In this document: positions 43,427 through 55,545 of the stretch, one piece after another
How the letters are laid out: the number at the start of each line of letters is the position of its first letter
How positions within the stretch are numbered: the first letter of the stretch is position 1
NCBI GenBank assembly: GCA_039707465.1
Contig: CM077643.1
Span: 317,631,919 to 317,695,918 of the forward strand
Source of the DNA: Rhabdophis nuchalis
Lineage: Eukaryota; Chordata; Lepidosauria; Squamata; Natricidae
Direction of reading: 5' to 3'
DNA length: 64,000 nt
The notes under the pieces: generated by a model
The model's input: the letters and a program-made list of their open reading frames with translations, nothing else
What the model was told of the DNA's origin: nothing
Databases searched by the model: none
Made by a program: the position numbers and the translations under genes

Positions 43427-44316
43427 TCAGTAATTGAGTAAAGGCTCACAGATACAAGCAGCCTAATATTCCACATCTTACACACAAATACGTCCAGTAG
43501 AATAAGAAACAAAGCATTAATGAAATATTAATATATACACATGCTGTTTCTATGAAGCCTAATTTTATTAGCAGGATTTGTAGATTGATTACAGGGAAAA
43601 ACAAGCCTCTTCAATTTGGATGTCATTTTGTAGTAGCTTAATTAAAAATCCTGATTGCTTTTTACAGCCCCGTTCCTTGAATATGAAGTTGGTAATGAGG
43701 AACAGCTTCTTGCCTGCGTTTGGTGCTATTAAAATTTCTGCTTGTGTTTTTGTGATAGTACCAAAGTGCCGCTAAAATTAAACTTGTTTTGCTTCTGCCC
43801 AATTTTGTCTCTTATTTCTGTGATTTCTGAAGTTTCAGGATATTGATGTTCAAAATGGAATCCTGAGCCTGAGTTCACTTGATCCCATCTTATTACCTTA
43901 ATATGTGGGTTCTTTTTGCCTAATGTTGCACAAAAATATTGATTATAGCCTTTTTGCCTACTTCAGATCATATTCATGTTTAAAGTTTTCAGCATTAAAA
44001 TGATTACAATATGAACCTTGAGAACTGAGATTTGGAAACACAGACATGCTTGTTTATATTCATGGGATTTGGGAACTGGATTGATAACACATTCGGCATG
44101 TAGAGCATGCAACTGGATTCATAGTATACTGCACTTGGTATGCAGAGTTCAAGCACCCTTTCCATTCCATGTTAAGTGAGAAATTTTCAATGAGATAAAT
44201 GCAGGCCTCTGCAGCATAGGATTTCATTCAACATTAGTCTTCAATCATACAATGGGAGATCTTGGTACTTAGACCCAGTGGAGACACCTACCTAATAGAT
44301 CCAGTAGAGACGCCTA
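43427..44316. other. Intergenic, nothing recognised
   Basis: No gene or named repeat. Confidence 0.4.
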
Positions 44317-44382
44317 ATATGGAGCCTAATATGTGAGTCATCATGTCACATATGGAGCCTAATATGTGAGTCATCATGTCAG
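44317..44382. repeat. 33-bp direct duplication
   Basis: ATATGGAGCCTAATATGTGA plus the next 13 bases occurs twice in tandem. Confidence 0.9.
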
Positions 44383-44394
44383 TGGTGCCCTTGA

Positions 44395-44490
44395 AACAAA
44401 TGCTCTTTAAATTACTTTTGTAAGCTGCTTAGAGTCACTGAGAGTGAGTTGGGCGGCTATATAAATGTTCTTAAATAAATAAATTGTGGA
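44395..44490 (+). mobile_element. LINE/SINE 3' tail
   Basis: GTAAGCTGCTTAGAGTCACT, GAGTTGGGCGGCTATATAAA and an (AAATA)n end match the common squamate CORE/L2-type 3' tail. The head is missing. Confidence 0.5.
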
Positions 44491-44518
44491 CAGTTGTTCC
44501 TGAGTCCTGTTCTACCTC

Positions 44519-44745
44519 TTATGGGGTGCAGTGGTTAGAATGCATTATTGCAGGCAACTTCAGCTGCCTGCCTGCAGTTTGACAGTTCGATTTTGACTGG
44601 ATCAATGCTGACTCAGCCTTTCCTTTCAAGGTTTGTAAAATGAGGACCCAGATTGTTGGGGGCAATAGGCTGACTCTGTAAACGGCTTAGAGAGGGCCGT
44701 AAAGCACTGTGAAGCTGTATATAACTCTAAGTGCTATTGCTACGT
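44519..44745 (+). mobile_element. tRNA-derived SINE, squamate type
   Basis: The tRNA-like head TGCAGTGGTTAGAATGC (A box) and decayed B box CAGTTCGATTTTGACT are followed by AAAATGAGGACCCAGATTG, TTGGGGGCAATAGGCTGAC and the end TCTAAGTGCTATTGCTA. Confidence 0.75.
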
Positions 44746-45269
44746 ACCTACTCTTGGTCAGGAACAGAATAACCTGTCTTGTACAACATTGGACAATTTA
44801 GCCCAGATTCTCCCTGACCCGGCCTTCCATCCACCTCATATTATTGTTCTTCATCAGTGGTCAGGTTGGGTATTGGTGATGGGAGCTGTAGAGTCCAAGG
44901 TGGTCTCTTCAGTTTTCTTGTAGACATTTCATTACCCAAATGAAATGCACTAATGCGTGTTCATTTCCTGAGAAAAGAAAAAAGTCTAAACCTAAGCGCT
45001 GAACTGAAAAATAATGCTCTGAAACTAAAAAAATAATAATATCCAAGCAATGCACACAATATGGTAAAGCTGTTCATGAAACAATGTGAAGTTTGGAAAC
45101 AATTTCTTTCCTTTAAGACATTGTATTGTATTGTTACAGTCCTTTTGATGTTTACAATTTAGGAAGGAAAAAACTGTTTAAAATATACAGGATAGTTCTA
45201 ATTATTTTCAGGTGTCTCAAACAATAACACATCAATCACTCAAATTTGCTTTTTACTTGTGATTATTTG
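44746..45269. other. Intergenic, nothing recognised
   Basis: No gene or named repeat. Confidence 0.4.
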
Positions 45270-45271
45270 TA

Positions 45272-45648
45272 CAGGTAGCCCCTAACTTACAGCCACAATT
45301 GAGCTCGAAACATCTGTTGCTAAGTGAAATAATTGTTAAATGAGTTTTACGATCTTTCTTGCCACAGTTGTTAAGTGAATCACTGCAGTTGTTAAGTTAG
45401 TAACATGTTTGTTAAGTGAGTCTGGCTTCGCCATTGGTTTTGGTTTGCCAGAAGTTTGCAAAATGTGATCACGTGACCCTGGGACACTACAACCGTCATA
45501 AATATGAGCCAGTTGCCAAGGGTCCAAATTTTGATCATGAGGATATTGCAACAGTTGTAGGTGTGAAAATGATCATGTCACTTTTTTTCAGTACCATTGT
45601 AACATTGAATGGTCACTAAATGAATGGTTGTAAGTCAAGAACTAGTTG
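45272..45648 (+). mobile_element. Pogo-like MITE, copy F
   Basis: CAGGTAGCCCCTAACTTA to AAGTCAAGAACTAGTTG, flanked by TA on both sides. The interior has TTGTTAAGTGA at least four times. Confidence 0.82.
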
Positions 45649-45650
45649 TA

Positions 45651-46634
45651 TACATTGACACATAACAATACTTTTTTCACCATTGTTTCCCTGTGGCAGT
45701 GGTTGAAGAATAGTTTTGACAGTCTTCTCTGCCCTGATAGTCTTCAGGTATATTGATATTGTAACACTAAGAACTCCCAATCAGCACGACTTTCTGTTAA
45801 CAGTCTCAAAACAACTGGAAAATACCAGATAGGTGCAGGCTAAGCTAGAAATATGGGAAATCTGTCAGGGAGGGAAGAGGATACACCAGTTGTTAATGTT
45901 ATGGCAATACAATTGCATGAGCTGTTCTTTTCTTATGTAGGTTGTCTCTTTGGTGTTTGCGTGAGTCATTACTCTAGACTTGCCTTCTTCCAGTCAGGAG
46001 GCATGCCCAGATCAGTGATTCATCCCAACATGTTGGAGGTAAGAACATGGGAAGCTGAACTGGAATTGTTCAGACAAAGTGTCTATTTAATCCATAATTT
46101 GTTTTCTCTGATTGACAGAAGCTTTTTGCGTTAACTGGATAAAAAGTGAAGAGTAGGTGTATCTCCTCAAATTTCACCATTGTTGAGGGTCTTGGATTGT
46201 TTGCTTGAGGTTCATCTTGCTCTATGTAGAAAGATGCATATGTTCCTTTTGCCTGCATTTCTCGCCTAGAGAGCCTGTCAGTGCATTGGGGACTAGATTC
46301 TTTTTGCTTGGTTTATATTTTGTACAGGGAAGAGAACTTCTAAGAAATTTGATGTAATGTTACAGACCTTTGTCTGTCTGTGATTATGTATTCCTACATA
46401 ATTTCTTTTGAGAAAGAGAGAGGTAGGGATTGCATAAAGACAGGGTTTGTTTAACTGGGGTTTGTTGAATAAAATGTGACTGGCTGTAATCACACATTAT
46501 GTTAAACCATAAATTTTGGTGAAAAGAGGGCAAAGTGGCTGGGTTCACCCAAACCAGTCTGTCTTTCTCCACCCACCCTCTCTCATACAGCCACCCATCT
46601 CCCCAAGGCCAACTCTAGGGAGCACAAAACAAAA
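45651..46634. other. Intergenic, nothing recognised
   Basis: Open frames here have no domain or splice support. Confidence 0.4.
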
Positions 46635-46636
46635 TA

Positions 46637-47462
46637 CCGTATTTTTCGGAGTATAAGATGCACCTTTTTTCCTCAAAAAAGAGGCTGAAAATCTGGGTGC
46701 ATCTTATACATCGAATACAGCATTTTTTGCCTCCCGGAGCCCTGCCTCTTCACTAAAATGGCCATGAATAGCCTTATGAAGGTTTTCAGAGAGCTACTGG
46801 GGGCTGGGGAGGGCAGAAATGAGCAAAAATTGGGCCATTTTTTGCCCCCCTAGCCGTCAGCAGCACTCTATAAACCTCCATAAGACTATGCATGCAATTT
46901 TTTTGACAAAAACAGGTCTGTTTTTTCAAAAAATGGTCCCTTTTTTGCTCTTTTTTGCCCCCACCCTCAGGAGCACTCTGCAAACCTCCCCAAGGCTATT
47001 CATGCGTTTTATTTGAAAAAAATGGGCCCGTTTTCACAAAAAACAGGCTGTTTTTCGGAGGTTTGCAGAGTGCAAAACTTTTTTTTTCCTTTTGGAAAGC
47101 TCTTTAACTGATGAGAGTTACATTGATCAAGTGCTGTGCCAGCAGAAATGAAGTCTTAAGGTTTCTCAGTGATTTCCTTCTCCAGGACATGGATAACTAC
47201 ACCTGGAAACATCTACCTACCTACCTACTCTCTCTCCCTACCTACCTACTGTATTTCTCTCTCTATTTCTCTCTCTCTCTATTCCTTTACCTACCTACCT
47301 ACCTACCTACCTACTCTCTCCCTACCTACCTACCCTACCATATTTCTTTCTTTCTCTCCCTCTCTATCCCTCTATCTATTTACCTCCTTTTTAAAAAAAT
47401 TGCCTCTTCAAAACTTTGGTGCGTTTTATACTCCGGTGCGTATTATACTCTGGAAAATATAG
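46637..47462. mobile_element. TA-flanked inverted-repeat DNA element, copy c
   Basis: CCGTATTTTTCGGAGTATAA at the left and the inverse ATACTCTGGAAAATATAG at the right, TA on both sides. The right side carries a (CTAC)n/(CT)n block (47207-47390), the reverse complement of the block in copy a. The left half repeats modules of the type CTTATGAAGG, GGGCTGGGGAGGGCAG and GCACTCTGCAAACCTCC. Confidence 0.8.
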
Positions 47463-47464
47463 TA

Positions 47465-49574
47465 GTTTACAATAGAATAGAATATCAGTGGCTTACGGTT
47501 GAACTAGGATTGAATCCTTAGTGCTGTCTGAGTTTGGGTTATTTGCTTACAGATCTTACATTTCCCAAGTAGATAACATCATCAGTGCTAGTGAGTGTGG
47601 AGCCGAGAAAGGTCTGGAGTTCTGGTGGAAGTTTCTACTGCTCCAGATTTCTCTTATTTATAAACACATTTCCTTCAGCTTTTAAAACTCGTTCAAAAAT
47701 GTACTATTATGATAAGATCTACTGCTTCTAGAGTTGGACTAGAAAGATACAATCATATTAGTGTCCTGGGAAATAGAGCTGAACAGAGATGAAGAGAAGC
47801 TGGTCTGCAAAGCAGGAAGACTAAGTTTAAATCCAACCCCAATCCACATAGAGGCTTTGATAGCTTCTGCCTCTAAGGTTGGAAGGATCAAATAAGGGGG
47901 CAGATTCAGATCCCTTCAAGTAATCCTCAAACATCTGCTTAACTAGTTGCGAGTTGAGGGAAATTCTACATGGAACCAAAGACAGAATAAGCCCATCTTC
48001 TATTTTAACAGCACAAGCTCAATAAGACTCTGAATGTGGTGGCTCTTTGTTTTTTGACTGCCCACCAAATTACTTATGTCTAAGTGAAATCAGTGGTATT
48101 TCAGTAACAAAATTGTGACCAGGGCTTCAGCCTTTGAGTGGAATTGGATTCCTTGAAGTCTACATTTCCTGGAAGAAATGTTAGAATGCTTATGCCCTAA
48201 ATAAAATATGGAATTTTAGACTTTGTATAATCTTTTCAATTTATATAGATTTTAATCAGATTTTAAGGAATTTGGGAAAAAATATAATTTCTGTTCTGTT
48301 GTTTAGAGCTGAGCAGTTTCTCATAAAGAGGTTGATCCAAAGGTTAGAGCAGCTAAACTTAGACTGACTCTATCTTAAAATCCCTAATTAGGGAGTTGGA
48401 TGATAAATAGTTGCATGACCTCATGCAGCTATGAAATAGTTATGTAACTTTGGCACAGAACTTTGCAACCAATCATATCTAATGCCTATTATAGACAGGT
48501 TTGTCAGCAATCTTTTTCTCACTGCTAGAAGGATAACACTGGTCCTCTTTAAAATGGTTGTTGAACCCAAGTGAGTATGAATGATAAGTGAGTGATGAAT
48601 GTACATGGAGACTCAAGAGTTTGGTGAGATTTTCCAAAATAATTAGACAAGCTTCTTTTAAATTGGGGTTTCTGTCACTACCATTCTCTCAACTGATTTA
48701 TTTTTATTGCTCATTTATATACAGGTAGATTATTACTGATATTATTTGCCTTTCCACTAAATGTTCATGATGATTTATAAAACTGTTAAAATGTATTCTT
48801 TTTTTTAAAAGAAGAAATTAAAATATGTTTATCATTCTCAGACTCTGAAATCAGTTTTATTTGTTTTTGAGGGATAATGAGTGGTTTAGATAGTTTATTC
48901 ATGCTACATATCATTCTGAGATCTCAGTTGGAAAGTTTGAAGCTTTGTTTAAAAAACTTCAGCTTTTCTGAATTGGATTCTTCATTGTAGTGATTGTATT
49001 TTTGAAATCTCAGCTTTGATGGCCTGAGGTATAGGAAGAACAGTAGTTTTATGAAGTCAATTCTCACATGATAGAAATTAGTGTCTTCTGTTCACTGGCT
49101 TTTATGATTGAGATCCACAAAGCTTCAGTTTAGCTCCAATCTTGCTTAACATCCTTTGGAAATGATTGCCTAGATTTCATCTTCAATGATGTAAAGATGC
49201 TGGTAATAAAAGGTGAGAGAGGCATGTTTAGTTATCTTACAATGGGACATTTCAATTAACCTGGCGTCTGGTGAAAATCTAACTCTAAAAAGACTTACGT
49301 GTCCAACAAACTCTTGTTCTCTCGTCAGAAAAGGCAAGAAATAACAGAATCTACTATCCTTTTTTTTATAGTAAATTTGGTAATGGTTAGTGGTGAGTAG
49401 ACAGAGCTTCTTTATTCTTATTGTGTGCCTTTTCTCAGTAGGGAAAATGGTGCCTAGTTCACTATTGTGCCCTTGAGGAAAGGAAAGATATTGAGCTTAA
49501 GCTAAGCAAGGAGAGGGTAAGAGAAAATTTTGCTAATTTAAGCTAACTTGGGTCTCTGGGCTAGAGAGATTTCA
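47465..49574. other. Intergenic, nothing recognised
   Basis: Over 2 kb of AT-rich sequence with no gene or named repeat. Confidence 0.4.
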
Positions 49575-50560
49575 ACCCAGGATATTGAATGAACTAGCAG
49601 TTGTGATTATAGAATTGCTCTTAGGTATTGTTGAGAATATGTTAGATTGGCAAGGTCCCAGAAGGTTGGAAAGAGCAAATGATGTCCCCATTTTCAAGAA
49701 AGGAAAATATAGACCCACGGTTTGATATCTATACTGGTCAAGACCCTCAAACAGATTATTAAAAAGCATCTGTGAGCTCTTGTGTAGGGATGCTGCAATT
49801 AACAGAAGACAGTCTGGGCGTCTCATAAACAAATATTGCCAGACTAACTTCGCCTCTTTATTTGTTAAGTATTTAGTAGAGCATGAAATCCATGGACACA
49901 ATGCATCTAGATCTAAGTAAAACCTTTAACAGTATTTTGCAAAATTCTTTGTTAATAAAATGAGAAAATAAGGGCCAGAGAGGAGATTCAGAAAGATCCA
50001 AGCAGGTTGGAACAGTGTGTTGAAATGAAAAGGAGATCTTGTTGACCACAAACTAAACGTGAGCCAATGGTGTAAAGCAGCTGCCAGAAAGACAAATACT
50101 ATTGCAGGATATATTAATAGGAGCATAATGTCCAGATCCTGGAAGAAATTGTTCAGTTCAATTGCTCAATCTGCTCTTATCACACCCTATTTGAAATATT
50201 TTGCCCAATTCTGGGCACCACAATTTAATAATAAGCATGATAGATTAGAACAAGTTCAGAAAAGGACAGTCAAAATGGTAAAAGATCTTGAAAATAAATC
50301 TTAGGAGAAATAGTGAAAGAATCTGATGATGTTTAACTTACAGAAAGGACTAAGGGATGATATGATAGTAGTCTTCAAATACCTGAAAGATTACCACACA
50401 GATGAGGTAGTGGAGCTGAACCAGAGACCACAAGGAAGGAGTTTAAGGCTAGATATCAGGAGGAAGTTCCTGCCTCTACAAGCTGTTAACCAGTTGGACA
50501 CACTGACACATGAAGTGGTGAGTTCTCCTTCATTGGAGGTTTTCAATCTATTATAGCTTT
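49575..50560 (+). mobile_element. CR1 LINE, decayed ORF2
   Basis: The RT region is heavily broken (TTGGAAAGAGCAAATGATGT for the WKRANVVPIFKKG-like motif; a degraded DLSKTFN). The C-terminal part is clearer: AGYINRSIMS, QVQKRTVKMVKDLENKS, LRDDMIVVFKYLKDYH, RSLRLDIRRKFLP and SSPSLEVFNLL. Stops at 50302 and nearby. Confidence 0.8.
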
Positions 50561-50663
50561 ATATTGTTTATGTATTATATTAAATATATTGTAAGCCACC
50601 TAGAATCCAGTTAGAATGAGGTGGTGTATTTATTGCAAATACATGAATAAAGACGCTGTAGTG

Positions 50664-50784
50664 CAGGGGTGGATAATGATGGTCCTTTTGACTTGTGGAC
50701 TTCAACTCCCAAAATCATGCTCACTCATGAATTCTGGGAGTTGAAGTCCACAAGTTATAAAGGGGCCATCATTTCCCACCCCTG
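50664..50784. mobile_element. Foldback hAT-like MITE, copy 2
   Basis: CAGGGGTGG to its inverse CCACCCCTG, with GTGGACTTCAACTCCCA paired to GGGAGTTGAAGTCCAC. The 8-bp flanks CTGTAGTG and CTCTAGTG differ at one base. Confidence 0.85.
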
Positions 50785-50836
50785 CTCTAGTGAATCCTAC
50801 ACAGAGCAGAAGATAACCACCAAGGTTCCTTCCGTG

Positions 50837-50837
50837 T

Positions 50838-50866
<29 letters not shown>
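50837..50866. repeat. (CT)n microsatellite
   Basis: About 15 CT units, followed by a longer pyrimidine-rich stretch. Confidence 0.9.
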
Positions 50867-50868
<2 letters not shown>

Positions 50869-52294
50869 CACCCCCTCTCCTCCTCCCTCTCTCATATTTT
50901 TGAGTCTAGAGATTTGGTGGACATCCTGTTAGTTTACCAGGATCAGTGGGGAGACTAAACTTAGATTATTCAATTTACTAAATGTTCTTTTAGGATTTAT
51001 AGCCAAGCTGGAAATGAATTTTCAGTTTGTTATGGCTTCAGTTTGCACTTCTCCCTAAATAAAAGGTTTACAGAGTGGAAATATGCCAGTGTCTAGCTTT
51101 GCACTTGCATAACCATGTAGCAGCAATTTCCCATTACTTTTGCATAAATTCAGTTACTGTGTTGACTATTTTCCTGGTAAAACAGAGGTTGCCTTGGTAA
51201 CCTCTTGCTTAAACGACTTAAATACATTCTCTGTTAAGAAGCATTGGAAAAAAGCGGATATTGTTGGTGGGAACTTCTTTTGAATTTCGATTGATGCAAG
51301 ATGAAGATATAAATGAAGATTTATATCTTCACAGCACTAAATCTTTTTGGATGACCTTTTGAATGTAGGCAGGTTTCTCACATTGATTTTGTGCCAATGG
51401 CAGGAAACTCTTCTGCCCCAAGAGTTGTTTCCTTTCTCTATTTTTAATAGAAAATCTGTCAGAAGGGTTTGCTTCATCATTTTGCTCTCACTGAAAACTT
51501 TTTACTTCTCTTTTAATCATCTTCAGTGCTGTGAAAAAGCGCTGCGCAATTAAGAAGGTAGGCAGAGTCTCCCTATCACAGATTTTAGCACGAATGCGGA
51601 CTACCAACATCCACTAATGCCTTGAGCTGACAGTGGAATTAATCTGTGATTTAAGACTGTGCTATGATGCTGAATAATCTTATAACTGTACTGCACAGCC
51701 TGCTTATCATGATTTATAACATTCAAATCAAAGACAAAATATTTTGGTAGTCTCTTGTGTTTTTCCCTCTAGACATTTATTGCATATTTATTCTTCCTTA
51801 GAATTTGTCAAGGGATCTGGAGTTCCTAATCTTCCACATAGAGTCTTTCCAACTTTTTTTATGCTCTGGGAGTGGAAAGTGGGAGATGCTAAACAGAGTA
51901 TGTATTCAGTAAGTTTGGACAGTCATCTTTTGAAAATACTCCTTATATCCGTTCCTGTTACTCCCTTGTGCAGATTTCAAATCAGTGGAAATCAGATTTC
52001 AAATTGAGGAAGGGCACAGGTCAGCAAACAGACAACAACAAACGATTGTGTGAATACAAAAATAAAAGCAAACTGTACTGTTATAGATGAACCTCCAGGT
52101 CCTTTTAATATAAACTTTAGCCACTTTCAGCAGTTCATACATAGACTGGCAAATGCTGTGATAAGTAACTCTTATTAAATGAATTCATTACAATGGGTGG
52201 AGCTTCATCCTTTCTGGATATGCCTTCCTGTACTGAAGCCAGTGTGAGTTGTGGGTGTGGTATTTGGATTCAAACGTTTCTTCAGGCACGAAAC
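50867..52294. other. Intergenic, nothing recognised
   Basis: No gene or named repeat. Confidence 0.4.
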
Positions 52295-52302
52295 TTATAG
52301 AG

Positions 52303-52436
52303 CAGGGGTCCCCAACCTTTGCAACTTTAAGTCTGAAGGACTTCAGCTCCCAAAATTCTCCAGCCAGCTTTGCTGGCTGGAGAATTCTGGGAGCTGAAGT
52401 CCTTCAGACTTAAAGTTGCAAAGGTTGGGGACCCTG
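52303..52436. mobile_element. Foldback hAT-like MITE, copy 3
   Basis: A nearly perfect inverted repeat over 134 bp (CAGGGGTCCCCAACCTTTGC to its inverse) centred on CCAGCTTTGCTGG, with a perfect 8-bp duplication TTATAGAG (52295-52302, 52437-52444). The arms are more alike than in the other two copies, so it is probably the youngest. Confidence 0.95.
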
Positions 52437-52460
52437 TTATAGAGGATCTCGGACCAATTA

Positions 52461-52846
52461 CAGGTAGTCTGTGACTTACCATCACAATTGAGTTTTCTGT
52501 TGCTAAGCAAAGCAGTTGTTAAGTGACTTTGGCTCATTTTACAGTCTTTCTTGCCACAGTTGCTAAGTGAATCATGGCAGTTGTAAAATTAATAACACAG
52601 TTGTTAAGTTAATCTACCTTCTCCATTGACTTGGCTTGTCAGAAGGTTGCAAAAGTTGATCACATGACCCTGGTACACTGCAACCATCATAAATACATGC
52701 TAGTTGCCAAGCAAGCAAATTTTGATCACTTGACCATGGAGATGCTGCGATAATTGTAAGTGTGAAAAGCAGCTATAAGTTACTTTTTTTCAGTGCCATT
52801 GTAACTTGAAATGGTCACTAAACGAATATAAGTCGAGAACTACCTA
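52461..52846 (+). mobile_element. Pogo-like MITE, copy G
   Basis: CAGGTAGTCTGTGACTTACC to AGTCGAGAACTACCTA with TA on both sides. The interior is typical of the family. Confidence 0.82.
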
Positions 52847-53149
52847 TACTGCTAAACATATGTGACACATTTGATATGCCTCATGCATACAACAGTCATG
52901 GATAAGAAAAAATGACTTGGCATCTCAAACTACCTTGAAGTCTTGCCCTTTTGCTGTGGATGTTACCCTCAGGGATATACGTAGATACATTTGTTATATA
53001 TACATACTACCACATTAATTCTCCTGGAATAAGTGACAGTATGCAAAAAAAAAGTATAGAAAGTAAGTGAGCAAAATAAATTAAAGGGAGGAGAGAACAG
53101 AAAAGGAATTATGTTTATATTTAGTCATAAACAGAATTTTACCCACCGA

Positions 53150-53501
53150 CCGTATTTTTCAGAGTATAAGACGCGCCTTTTTCCCTCAAAAAAGAGGCTG
53201 AAAATCTGGGTGCATCTTATACACTGAATACAGCATTTTTTGCCTCTGAAACCCCACCTCCTTCACCAAAATGGCCGTGCATAGCCTTTAGGAGGCTTCC
53301 AGAGTGCTCCTGGAAGCTGGGGAGGGCAGAAATGAGCGAAAAAGGGCCATTAAAAACAAACAAACAACGGGCCTTTTTTTGCAAAAAAATGGGCTGTTTT
53401 GGGGAGGTCTGCAGAATGCAAAAACTTTTTAAAAAAATTTGCCTCTTTCAAATCTTGGTGCGTCATATACTCCGGTGCGTCTTATACTTGGAAAAATACG
53501 G
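53150..53501. mobile_element. TA-flanked inverted-repeat DNA element, copy d
   Basis: CCGTATTTTTCAGAGTATAA at the left and the inverse TTGGAAAAATACGG at the right, followed by TA. This short copy lacks the GTAG microsatellite but keeps the GAAAATCTGGGTGCATCTTA subterminal phrase. Confidence 0.8.
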
Positions 53502-53503
53502 TA

Positions 53504-54042
53504 CCTATCTCCATCCATTGATCCATCATTTTTTTTCTTCCCCTTTATCTCAATTCATTCATGCTTCTTACACACACACTCTCCTAAAAAGTTTAAGGTC
53601 TTGTCAGCAAAGCTTTGGAATCAGATCTTTGATATTTATAGCATGTTTACATGACTTTTATCTGCCAATAAAAATTAGAAACAGCTATTATATAAGAAGG
53701 CAAAATGTACTGTAATTTATAATAGCTTTTCAAGACAGGAAGTAGAGACAAATTCTTCAGCTGGCAGAAGAGAGAAGGAAGCTCAAGAATTCTCTGACCT
53801 CATGGTACCATGTTTTAAAGTCTCCCGGAATAGCAGTGACTTAATAGCACCCAGATTTGAAATGGAGTAAGATGAAGGTGCTAAGACAAAAATATCCTTT
53901 CTGTCAAAGGTTTTTCTTGGTGTCTAATGAAGGGACAGAGTTAAAATTGTGCAGGTATGGCAATAGTAAGCTTTCAGGAAAGAATGTGTTGCAGCAGAAA
54001 TGCCTAATTGAAGAAAGATGTAAGTATTCATTTAGAATATAT

Positions 54043-54043
<1 letters not shown>
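53504..54043. other. Intergenic, nothing recognised
   Basis: No gene or named repeat. Confidence 0.4.

Positions 54044-54075
<32 letters not shown>
54044..54075. repeat. (GT)n microsatellite
   Basis: About 15 uninterrupted GT units. Confidence 0.95.
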
Positions 54076-54076
<1 letters not shown>

Positions 54077-54129
54077 CTTAAACAAAGAACTGCAGGTGAG
54101 AAAGGACTATTAAAAATAATAATGCAGAC

Positions 54130-54485
54130 TGTCTTACATCCATTCATTTGTAAGTGTTACAAAAGCATTGAAAAAAGTGACATGACCAATTCTTGCATTT
54201 TCGACTGTTGTAACATCCTCATAGTCCTATGATCACAATTTGGGTACTTGGCAACCGGTATTTATTTACAATGGATGCAAAGTCCTGGGCCACGTGATCT
54301 CTATTTGTCACCTTCCCAGCAGACTTCCAACAAGCAAAAGTCAATGGGGGGAGCTGGATTTACTTAATGACCAGGTGATTCACAGACCAACTGCAGTGAT
54401 TTGTTTAGCAATTGTGGCAAATAATAATAATAAAACCAGGTACGACTCACTAAGTCTTAACAATTGTAAAACAATTTTATGACTT
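54130..54485 (-). mobile_element. Pogo-like MITE, copy H, degraded
   Basis: Reverse-oriented family phrases in order (TGTAACATCCTCATAG, CACGTGATCTCTA, GATTCACAGACCAACTGCAG, ATTGTGGCAAATAATAA). The termini are eroded. Confidence 0.6.
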
Positions 54486-54779
54486 TGCAGTGGCCATTAA
54501 GCAAACCCATTGTTTGCCATAGTTCAGTTTTGCTGCAAACCGGAAGTAAGTGCTGGTTTTCGACGAGACTAGTGTAATACACAGTTGTGTGACCCGGGGG
54601 GGAGGGGGGATGACGACACTGCAGCCAGTCATAAATGTAGCCATGTTGCTGATGTCTGAAGTGGGGTCATGTGATTGTGATGGGTGTGTGTGTGGCTGTC
54701 AGAATTTGGATTCTGGTCATAGGTCTGCTTTTTCAGGTAAGTCATAACTGAGTGGTCATAAATCAAGGACTACTTTGTA
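54486..54779. mobile_element. Pogo-like MITE relative, copy I
   Basis: It ends TAAATCAAGGACTACTTTGT like the family, but the left half (GCTGCAAACCGGAAGTAAGT) differs, so this is a diverged subfamily or a chimera. Confidence 0.45.
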
Positions 54780-55071
54780 TATGATATTGTTTTATAGAAT
54801 GGACCTGCAGAATATCTATCTTGCTAGATCTAGTAGGATGGACAAGAGTACAGTTAGTCCTTGACTTCGATCCATTCGTGTAGTCACCATTCGAAGTTAC
54901 AGTGGCAAGGAAAAATGTGATTTATGACTGGTTTTCCCACTTTAGGACTGTTGCAGTATCCTCATGGCCACGTGATCAAAATTCAGATGCTTAGCAACGG
55001 GTTCATATTTTATGACGGGTGCAGTGTCCCAAGGTCATGTGGTCGTCTTTTGCGGCCTGTCAAGCAAAGTC

Positions 55072-55502
55072 CATTTATTTATTATTTATTTATTTATTGA
55101 ATTTATACCCCGCCCTTCTCCGAATGGAACCAGGGCGGTGCACAGGAACATTAAAACATATAAAACTATTTCTTTTTTAAAAAACGTATTCCACTAAGGG
55201 TCTGTGCTAAAACCGAATTAAAATCCCCATTTTAAAACTATTTAAGAGTCGGTATTGGAGGCTGCGCAAGGCCGGCTAGTTGGAATAGGTGTGTCTTCAG
55301 ACACTTGCGGAAGAGGCGGAGGTCAGAAATGGTACGGAGTTCAGGGGGCAAGTCGTTCCAAAGGGCTGGTCCCGCCACAGAGAAGGCTCTCCCCCTGGGT
55401 GTCGCCAGTCAGCATTGTCCAGCCAACGGCACCCTGAGGAGGCCCACTCTGGGAGCGTATCGGTCTGAGGGATGTATGGGGCAGGAGGCGGTCTCGCCTA
55501 TA
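55072..55502 (-). mobile_element. L2-like LINE 3' end inserted into MITE J
   Basis: The A/T tail is at left (TTATTTATTATTTATTTAT), then TACCCCGCCCTTCTCCGAAT. The minus strand encodes YRRDRLLPHTSLRPIRS and the WNDLPPEL-type end. It is truncated at its 5' end at 55502, where a palindrome begins. Confidence 0.88.
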
Positions 55503-55545
55503 GTTAGGTGAATCTGCTTCCCATGGGGAAGCAGATTCACCTAAC
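55503..55545. repeat. 20-bp perfect inverted repeat at the L2 5' junction
   Basis: GTTAGGTGAATCTGCTTCCC (55503-55522) and its exact reverse complement at 55526-55545, with 3 bases between. The right arm is the resident MITE sequence and the left arm is an inverted copy placed at the L2 end. Confidence 0.95.

Noticed and set aside
44519..44745. tRNA-like sequence considered as a tRNA gene
   Set aside because: No complete cloverleaf and a long SINE body follows, so it is a tRNA-derived SINE.
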